This document shows, one piece after another, positions 30,288 through 35,368 of a DNA stretch of 35,368 nt; the first letter of the stretch is position 1; every line of letters begins with the position of its first letter. Origin of the DNA: Streptomyces sp. WM6378 (GTDB lineage: Bacteria; Actinomycetota; Actinomycetes; Streptomycetales; Streptomycetaceae); contig NZ_LGDD01000348.1 in the NCBI RefSeq assembly GCF_001279695.1, positions 1-35,368 on the forward strand, given 5' to 3'. Made by a program: the position numbers and the translations under genes. The notes under the pieces are model-generated. The model was not told the DNA's origin. It ran no database searches and saw only the letters and a program-made list of their open reading frames with translations.

Positions 30288-32537
30288 GTGTTCCAGCCCA
30301 GGTCAGAGCACTCTCCAGAAGCCATTCCCAACCGGCATGAACGCCAGCACTCCCGGCTAGATCCAGTGGCAGAGAACAGGCACGGCCGGCGGAGCACGCT
30401 GCTGCGGCGGGTGTTCACCACGGCGCTGACGTCCGCACTCGCACTCGGCGCCCTCGGTACGACGGGCGCGGGGGCCAGCCCCGGACCTCACCCGGCCATC
30501 GAGACCGACCAGTGGGGCGCGCCGTACGCGCTCACCGACGGTACGACGATCCAGACGCTGATCGACACCCGAACGGCCAAGGACGGCACGGTGGTCGTCC
30601 TCTGGTCCAGACTCGCGGCCGACCGCTCGCAGCGCGATCTCCTGGTGGCGGTGCGTCCGGCGGGGATCACCAAGTGGGGGCCGGTGCGCACCCTGGCGAG
30701 CTCCACGTACGACACGTCCTCGCCCGTCGACGCGCACCTCCTGGCGGCGCCGGACGGCTCGGTCACCGTCGCCTGGGTCGACGTGGCCGCCGCCGGATCG
30801 GTGCTGCGCACCTCGGCGCTGCCCGCCGGGGCCACATCCTGGTCGGCCCCGGTGCAGATAGCCACGGCCGACCGCATCCAGGACATCCAGCTCGCGGGCA
30901 CCCCCTCGGGCCGCACCGTCGTGGTGTGGGCGCACAGCGTCGACCCGCAGTACGAGGTGTACGCGGCCGAGCGCACCGGGGCGGGCGGTGCCTGGTCGGC
31001 GCCGGCCCGGCTCGACGACACGGGCGGCGGGGCGCAGGACGCGTACCCCCAGGTCGCGGTGGCCGCCGACGGCTCGGTGTCGGTGGTGTGGACGGAGTAC
31101 GGGGCCACGGGAGCGGCCTTCGAATCGGCCGAGCAGGCCGCGTCGAGCGCCACCTGGAGCGCCCCGCACGACACGTTCCCCACCCCGGTCCCGGCGGCCG
31201 AGGCCAGGCTGGCGGCCGGCCCGGGCGGAGCCCTCGCGATGACGTGGCTCGCGAACGGAGCCCTCAACTACGCGCAGAGACCGGCCGCGAGCAGCACCTG
31301 GGGGCCCGTCGAGAGCGCGGCGAGCACCGACAGCTTCGGCGACGCCGTGCCGGCCCCGCTCACCGGTCCCGACGGCGCCGTCACCCTCGTCTGGTCGGAC
31401 TACCAGTCCGGTACGGACGGCTTCTACATCCGCACCTCGACCCGGGCCGCCGCCACCGGCACCTGGTCCCCGGTGCAGACCCTGTCGACGCAGTACGCGG
31501 GCATGACGCCGTTCGGCGCGGACATCACGGCCGACGGCACCGTGCACGCCGGGTGGAGCCAGCCCGCCGACGACGGCAACTCCGACCGCTTCGTCGTGGC
31601 CACCCGCATGGCCGGCGCCTGGAGCACGCCCAAGGAGCTCAGCGCCAACACGACCGGGTACGCGCGGGGCGGCATATCCGTGGGCGGCCCGGACAACCGC
31701 CCGACCGCCCTGTGGGAGGACCCCACCGGCACCTCCACCAGCCGCCTGATGACCGCCACGACCGCCCCGGGCCCCGCCACCTGGCGCGACTACAACGGCG
31801 ACGGCCGGGGCGACCTCCTCGCCCTCACCCCCGGCGGCACCCTCACCATCCGCACCGGCAACGGCAGCGGCGACGTCACCCCCGGCCCCTCCGCGCCGGG
31901 CTGGCCCACCACCTCCCGCTACGTCCCGGCGGGCGACCTCACCAACGACGGCAACAACGAGCTCCTCGTGCGCGACGCCTCCGGGCAGCTCACCCGCTAC
32001 GACGGCGCCGCGAACAAGGCCTTCGCGCCCGGCGGCCCGCACCTCGCGCTCGGCGCCGGCTGGAACGCGTACGACCAGCTCACCGTCCCCGGCGACCTGA
32101 CCGGCGACAGCCGCCCCGACCTGCTGGCCCGCACCCCCTCGGGCGACCTGTACATGTACGCCGACAACGGGGCGGGCCGCTTCAAGGACCCCGTCAAGAT
32201 CGGCTTCGGCTGGGGGATCTACAACACGGTCATCGGCGCCGGTGACCTGAACGGCGACGGCTTCGGCGACCTGCTCGCGCGGGACACGTCCGGGGTGCTG
32301 TGGCGCTACGACGGCAACGGCAAGGGCACCTTCGGCGACCGGGTCCGCCTCGGCGCGGGCTGGGGGATCTACAACGCGCTCGCCGGCGTCGGCGACATCA
32401 CGGGCGACGGCAAGGCGGACCTGGTGGCCCGCGACACCGACGGCGTCCTGTGGCGCTACCCCGGCAACGGCTCCGGCGCGTACACCGACCGCGTACGGAT
32501 AGGCGGCGGCTGGCAGACGTACCAGAGCCTGTACTGA
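30288..32537 (+). CDS. secreted protein with beta-propeller-like repeats and five FG-GAP/VCBS repeats
   Basis: 749 residues from a GTG start with GAGAGGA upstream. A long polar N-region (1-40) precedes RRSTLLRR and a hydrophobic stretch to about residue 60, with cleavage likely near AGAS. This gives an extended signal peptide with a possible twin-arginine motif. Residues 70-495 hold repeating WS-x-P and DGSVTVAWVD-type strands, suggesting a beta-propeller. The C-terminal part has five DxNxDGxxD-type units (DYNGDGRGD near 501, DLTNDGNNE near 550, then DLTGDSRPD, DLNGDGFGD and DITGDGKAD), calcium-binding FG-GAP/VCBS repeats. A GWGIYN motif recurs. It is exported and probably binds a ligand or surface. 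No catalytic motif was seen. Confidence 0.85.
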   Translation: MFQPRSEHSPEAIPNRHERQHSRLDPVAENRHGRRSTLLRRVFTTALTSALALGALGTTGAGASPGPHPAIETDQWGAPYALTDGTTIQTLIDTRTAKDGTVVVLWSRLAADRSQRDLLVAVRPAGITKWGPVRTLASSTYDTSSPVDAHLLAAPDGSVTVAWVDVAAAGSVLRTSALPAGATSWSAPVQIATADRIQDIQLAGTPSGRTVVVWAHSVDPQYEVYAAERTGAGGAWSAPARLDDTGGGAQDAYPQVAVAADGSVSVVWTEYGATGAAFESAEQAASSATWSAPHDTFPTPVPAAEARLAAGPGGALAMTWLANGALNYAQRPAASSTWGPVESAASTDSFGDAVPAPLTGPDGAVTLVWSDYQSGTDGFYIRTSTRAAATGTWSPVQTLSTQYAGMTPFGADITADGTVHAGWSQPADDGNSDRFVVATRMAGAWSTPKELSANTTGYARGGISVGGPDNRPTALWEDPTGTSTSRLMTATTAPGPATWRDYNGDGRGDLLALTPGGTLTIRTGNGSGDVTPGPSAPGWPTTSRYVPAGDLTNDGNNELLVRDASGQLTRYDGAANKAFAPGGPHLALGAGWNAYDQLTVPGDLTGDSRPDLLARTPSGDLYMYADNGAGRFKDPVKIGFGWGIYNTVIGAGDLNGDGFGDLLARDTSGVLWRYDGNGKGTFGDRVRLGAGWGIYNALAGVGDITGDGKADLVARDTDGVLWRYPGNGSGAYTDRVRIGGGWQTYQSLY

Positions 32538-32552
32538 CCCTCGACTCCATGC

Positions 32553-32583
32553 GGCGCGTGCCCAAAGACCCTGGGCACGCGCC
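32553..32583 (+). terminator. strong hairpin ending the secreted-protein transcript
   Basis: A perfect 12-bp stem (GGCGCGTGCCCA / TGGGCACGCGCC) with a 7-base loop lies 15 bp past the stop codon. It also isolates the trpS leader promoter that follows. Confidence 0.75.
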
Positions 32584-32595
32584 GTTCCGCCGGGC

Positions 32596-32601
32596 TACAG
32601 T
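32596..32601 (+). promoter_or_regulatory. candidate -10 box of the trpS leader
   Basis: TACAGT ends six bases before the ATG of the leader peptide, so the transcript probably starts at that ATG and the leader peptide is read without a ribosome binding site. No clear -35 box; the expected position falls in the preceding hairpin. Confidence 0.5.
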
Positions 32602-32607
32602 GAACGC

Positions 32608-32661
32608 ATGTCGTCCGCGTCGCAGTGCCGTACTCACCTCTGCTGGTGGCGCTCCTCCTAG
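32608..32661 (+). CDS. trpS leader peptide, 17 residues with tandem Trp codons
   Basis: The frame reads M-S-S-A-S-Q-C-R-T-H-L-C-W-W-R-S-S-stop. The two adjacent TGG codons at 32644-32649 are the sensor; ribosomes stall there when charged tRNA-Trp is scarce. The Trp codons and the stop lie in the 5' arm and loop of a hairpin (32646-32671). The ATG appears leaderless. Trp is a rare residue, so a Trp-Trp pair at exactly this place before a tryptophanyl-tRNA synthetase gene strongly supports a genuine leader. Confidence 0.85.
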   Translation: MSSASQCRTHLCWWRSS

Positions 32662-32725
32662 GAGCGGCCACGACTCACACGCGCGACATCGTCAGCGGGC
32701 CGTTCATCACTGGACGGCCCTTTTT
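32646..32725 (+). promoter_or_regulatory. tryptophan ribosome-mediated attenuator of trpS
   Basis: Three alternative pairings are visible. Segments 1:2 pair GTGGC-GCTCCT (32646-32656) with AGGAGC and GCCAC (32660-32671, one bulged G). Segments 2:3 pair GAGCGGCC (32662-32669) with GGCCGTTC (32698-32705) as an antiterminator. Segments 3:4 form the terminator. A ribosome stalled on the Trp codons covers segment 1 and frees segment 2 to pair with 3, so trpS is transcribed when charged tRNA-Trp is low or the main synthetase is inhibited. Confidence 0.8.
32697..32725 (+). terminator. intrinsic terminator of the trpS attenuator
   Basis: GGGCCGTTC pairs with GGACGGCCC (9 bp with one G-T), followed at once by TTTTTG. 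A true U tract is rare in this window, which supports a dedicated transcription stop about 73 bp before the trpS start. Confidence 0.85.
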
Positions 32726-32797
32726 GTTGCCCTCGCTGGATCCCGCAGTGGGCGCCGTCCAGGCCCGCCCCACCCCACTGCCCACGAGGAGCCCACG

Positions 32798-33826
32798 ATG
32801 ACCACCCTGACCACGACCCCGAACACCACCACCCCCACCGCCCAGGACCGCATCCTGACGGGCGACCGCCCCACCGGCCCCCTGCACCTGGGCCACTACT
32901 TCGGCACGCTCCAGAACCGGGTCCGCCTGCAGAACGAGGGCGTGGACCTCTTCCTGGTGATCCCGGACTACCAGGTGCTGACCGACAGAGACGTGGCGGA
33001 GCGCCTGACCGAAAACGTGGAGGACGTGGTCCTCGACTATCTCGGCGCGGGCGTCGACCCGACCCGGGCGACGATCTTCACCCACAGCGCGATCCCGGCC
33101 CTGAACCAACTCCTGCTCCCCTTCCTGAGCCTGATTTCGGTGGCCGAGCTGAGCCGCAACCCCACGGTGAAGGACGAGATCGCGCACTCCCGCCAGGCGG
33201 CCGTCTCGGGCCTGATGTACACCTACCCCGCCCACCAGGCCGCCGACATCCTGTTCTGCAAGGCGAACCTGGTCCCGGTCGGCAAGGACCAGGTGCCGCA
33301 CCTGGAACTGACCCGCACGATCGCGCGCCGCTTCAACGAGCGGTACGGCCCGGTCTTCCCCGAACCGCGCACCCTCCTCTCCGAGGCCCCGCTCCTGCTC
33401 GGCACGGACGGTACGAAGATGAGCAAGAGCCGGGCCAACTCCATTGCACTGAAGGCGAGTTCGGATGAAACGGCCCGCCTGGTCCGAGCCGCGAAAACGG
33501 ACCCGATCCGCACGATCTCGTACGACCCGGAGACCCGCCCCGAAGTGAGCAACCTCGTCCTGCTCGCCGCCCTCTGCCAGGGCCGCGACCCGCACGAGGT
33601 GGCCTCCGAAATCGGCGACGGAGGCTCGGCCGCCCTGAAGGCGACGGTGACGGAAGCCGTCAACACCCACTTCGCCCCCCTGCGGGCCCGTCGCGCCGAG
33701 TACGCCCAAGACATGGACTACGTAAGGAAGTTGATCGGCGAGGGCAACGAGCGGGCGAACGCGATCGCCGAGGTCACCCTGGACGAGGTGAGGGAGGCGA
33801 TGGGAACGTTCCGGATGGCGGCGTAG
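32798..33826 (+). CDS. trpS: tryptophanyl-tRNA synthetase, attenuator-controlled (auxiliary type)
   Basis: 342 residues, a class I synthetase. The HIGH motif is HLGH at 30-33 (GPLHLGHYFGTL) and KMSKS is at 207-211 (GTKMSKSRA). PTGPLHLGHYFG and DYQVLTDRD differ from housekeeping bacterial forms (HLGNY). They resemble the second Streptomyces TrpRS, known in S. coelicolor as an indolmycin-resistant enzyme induced by ribosome-mediated attenuation. GAGGAG precedes the ATG by six bases. A Thr-rich N-terminal tail (TTLTTTPNTTTPT) is unusual and probably disordered. Resistance in this strain is an inference; a second, housekeeping trpS should exist elsewhere in the genome. Confidence 0.93.
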   Translation: MTTLTTTPNTTTPTAQDRILTGDRPTGPLHLGHYFGTLQNRVRLQNEGVDLFLVIPDYQVLTDRDVAERLTENVEDVVLDYLGAGVDPTRATIFTHSAIPALNQLLLPFLSLISVAELSRNPTVKDEIAHSRQAAVSGLMYTYPAHQAADILFCKANLVPVGKDQVPHLELTRTIARRFNERYGPVFPEPRTLLSEAPLLLGTDGTKMSKSRANSIALKASSDETARLVRAAKTDPIRTISYDPETRPEVSNLVLLAALCQGRDPHEVASEIGDGGSAALKATVTEAVNTHFAPLRARRAEYAQDMDYVRKLIGEGNERANAIAEVTLDEVREAMGTFRMAA

Positions 33827-33842
33827 GCGCTCCGCCTGTCCA

Positions 33843-33938
33843 GGGGCGCGGGGCTGCGTCCGTGCGGCTCCGCTGCGCGACGCTGGGCAGCCGTCCAGGG
33901 GCGCGGGGAACTGCGCGACCGGCCAGCGACGGCCCGCG
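33843..33938 (+). repeat. two diverged GGGGCGCGGGG repeats
   Basis: GGGGCGCGGGGCTGCG at 33843 continues into GTGCGGCTCCGCTGCGCGA, and GGGGCGCGGGGAACTGCGCG at 33897 continues to GACGGCCCGCGG. The second is the same short variant as 5803-5844. Confidence 0.65.
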
Positions 33939-33991
33939 GTCGAAGCGCGGGACGCGGGACCTCAAGCCCGTCGTCCTCGGCGCCGCGGCGG

Positions 33992-34009
33992 CTCCCCCGC
34001 GTGGGGGAG
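33992..34009. terminator. C/G hairpin downstream of trpS
   Basis: CTCCCCC-GCGT-GGGGGAG is a perfect 7-bp stem with a four-base loop, about 165 bp past the trpS stop. It is a likely terminator and also a common Streptomyces repeat core. Confidence 0.5.
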
Positions 34010-34282
34010 ACGGATGGTCCGCTCGGGGGATGGAACGGGCCGTGCCGTGCGAGAACCTGAAAGGGCACGGGGGAGCGGACGGGGGAGTGGCGGCGACGGT
34101 GGCCCATGGGACCGGCTCGCCGCCACTCGCACCCTGCACTTCCCGCACTCCGACGTGGTCTGAGGGGGGAGACGAGTTGGGCAATTACCGTCAGGCAGCC
34201 GGGTCGCTTCGAAAGGCACTTTCCTAGACTGGGCTTTCCTGGAACGGGCGCTATGGACCCGGACTCGACGGACGGGGTGGCG

Positions 34283-34954
34283 ATGGCTGAACAGCGCAGG
34301 CGGGGCGGGCGTGCCCAGTGGTTGCTGCTTCCGATTGCCGCGCTGATCGGCTGGGGATGCGTCCACGCCGGGCTGCTGGGCTCGGATTCGGGAAGCCCGG
34401 CGCGTACACCGCCGCCCGGCGCGTCCTCGTCCGCGAAGCCGTCGGCGACTCCGTCGGCGCCGAGCGGTTCGTACGACCCGGCCGACTACGCACCCCAGGT
34501 CCGCAAGTACGCCAAGAAGGCGGACATCAGCGCGCAGCTCCTGATGGCGATCCTCTACAACGAGGACTACAAGCCGCACGACGCGGCCTTCGAGCGGAGC
34601 TGGCAGAAGTACAAGCCGGACGCGGCCTTCGGCATCGCGAACATGCACCGGGCCGCGTTCGACCAGACGAAGCGGGGGCGGGACTTCGCCTCCCGGAAGT
34701 GGGAGGAGCTGCCGGACGACCGGGCGCTCGCGGTGGAGGCGGCGGCCTGGTACCTGCACGACATGTCCGCCGAGCTCCCCTCGCACTGGGCGGGCTCGTA
34801 CACCAGGGAGGAGCTGATGGCGCTCGGGTACAACGCGGGCGGCGGCAACATGGCGGCGTTCGCGCGGGGCGCGAAGATGGGCAGCCAGGCGTCGGACTAC
34901 CTGACGCGGCTGCGGGACAACTGGAAGAAGGCCGGGTCGGCGGTCGCGGGTTAG
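34283..34954 (+). CDS. membrane-anchored lytic-transglycosylase-like protein
   Basis: 223 residues. A basic N-terminus (MAEQRRRGGRAQ) leads into one hydrophobic segment (13-32), then a Pro/Ser/Thr/Ala linker (about 34-63) and a helical domain (65-223). LLMAILYNEDYKPHD carries the Glu (E94) expected as the catalytic residue of SLT-type transglycosylases, and ALGYNAGGGNM matches the downstream conserved loop. It would cut peptidoglycan on the outer face of the membrane. An ATG at 34253 would add ten acidic residues; both starts have weak ribosome binding sites, and 34283 was chosen for its basic N-terminus. It converges on the DUF2690 gene with 19 bp between the stops. Confidence 0.8.
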   Translation: MAEQRRRGGRAQWLLLPIAALIGWGCVHAGLLGSDSGSPARTPPPGASSSAKPSATPSAPSGSYDPADYAPQVRKYAKKADISAQLLMAILYNEDYKPHDAAFERSWQKYKPDAAFGIANMHRAAFDQTKRGRDFASRKWEELPDDRALAVEAAAWYLHDMSAELPSHWAGSYTREELMALGYNAGGGNMAAFARGAKMGSQASDYLTRLRDNWKKAGSAVAG

Positions 34955-34973
34955 GCATCTGACCGCAGGGGCC

Positions 34974-35368
34974 CTAACCCGGCGGCACGTCCCCCGTGCA
35001 CAGCATTTTGTGGTTGACCTCCGCGCACGCCTCGGCCTCCTGCGGGTCGGGGGCCACCAGCATCGGGCTCTCGGTGTCGGCGCCGGTGGAGCTGTTGCGG
35101 ACCTCGGACCAGATGGTGTCGCAGGACGGGCTGTAGCGGAGCTTCACCGCGTACGAGGCCGTGGTCAGGGCGCTCTGCGTGCGCGCGTCGGTGCGGCAGG
35201 GGGAGGCGGAGGGGGCGTCGCCCTGGCAGCTCGCACCCTGGCAGGCGGTCGGCGCGGGGGCGCCCGGGCTCGCCTCGTGCGGGTGCGGGAGGGCGGCCCA
35301 GGCGGCGCTTCCCACCAGCGCGAGCGCTGCGGCGGCGGTGATCGTACGGCGGTGGGGGCGGCGGGGGG
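34974..35368 (-). CDS. secreted DUF2690-type protein, 5' end outside window
   Basis: The frame runs from the stop at 34974 to the window edge without a certain start. Reading in from the edge gives RRPHRRTITAAAALALVGSA followed by AWAALPH, a signal peptide. The mature part has Cys pairs in CQGASC and SPCRTDARTQ, then VKLRYSPSCDTIWSEV, the pattern of DUF2690. ACAEVNHKMLCTG closes the protein. An internal GTG at 35315 would cut off the signal peptide and is rejected. The five or more Cys residues suggest disulfides outside the cell. Function unknown. Confidence 0.75.
   Translation of the reverse strand, partial: PRRPHRRTITAAAALALVGSAAWAALPHPHEASPGAPAPTACQGASCQGDAPSASPCRTDARTQSALTTASYAVKLRYSPSCDTIWSEVRNSSTGADTESPMLVAPDPQEAEACAEVNHKMLCTGDVPPG

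Larger units (their letters stand above)
33827..34282. other. intergenic region with repeats before the transglycosylase-like gene
   Basis: About 450 bp. It contains two forms of the GGGGCGCGGGG repeat (33843-33938), a perfect C/G hairpin (33992-34009) and a relatively A+T-rich stretch around 34180-34235 (GGCAATTACCGTC, GCACTTTCC) where the downstream promoter probably lies. No gene is supported; open frames on both strands lack ribosome binding sites. Confidence 0.6.

Overview
The window reads as a chromosomal segment of a Streptomyces species. It is very G+C-rich with third-position G/C bias. It uses GTG and TTG starts, and it carries snapalysin with a divergent LysR regulator, small Streptomyces-type proteins, several apparently leaderless genes, and copies of the short G+C-rich repeats that litter Streptomyces intergenic DNA.

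Layout. (1) 1-9.5 kb looks like one edge of a contractile injection system (CIS, phage-tail-like) locus. It holds the 3' part of an AfsR-type STAND regulator, then two tandem paralogous membrane proteins with the same cytosolic half and different exported C-termini (peptidoglycan-binding-like and ricin-like). On the other strand lies a LuxR regulator - Pvc16/DUF4255 protein - AAA+ ATPase operon. No sheath, tube or baseplate gene is in the window; they are expected upstream of base 1. (2) 9.7-16 kb: metG, a divergent OmpR/HisKA two-component pair, a von Willebrand A protein with an acidic Pro/Glu-rich arm, and an APC permease followed by an uncharacterised gene. (3) 17.7-24 kb: the snpR-snpA protease pair, a 72-residue Cys-containing protein, a FUSC-type membrane protein, a membrane-anchored EEP-family enzyme and an alpha/beta hydrolase. 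(4) 24-27 kb: a MocR-type regulator divergent from the hydrolase across a repeat-filled promoter region, then small membrane proteins. (5) 27.1-29.9 kb: an arsenic island (arsM divergent from arsR-acr3-arsC), ending at a decayed TnpB fragment. (6) 30.3-35.4 kb: a secreted repeat protein, trpS behind a tryptophan attenuator with a 17-codon leader containing Trp-Trp, a transglycosylase-like protein and a partial DUF2690 protein.

Points most worth checking are the paired CIS membrane proteins, a SARP-style heptamer direct repeat upstream of the CIS regulator operon, the 5 x 16 bp array plus 2 x 10 bp repeat in front of the MocR gene, the leaderless trp attenuator, and a head-to-head DnaA-box palindrome. 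All functional calls come from reading the sequence and family knowledge; no database search was run.
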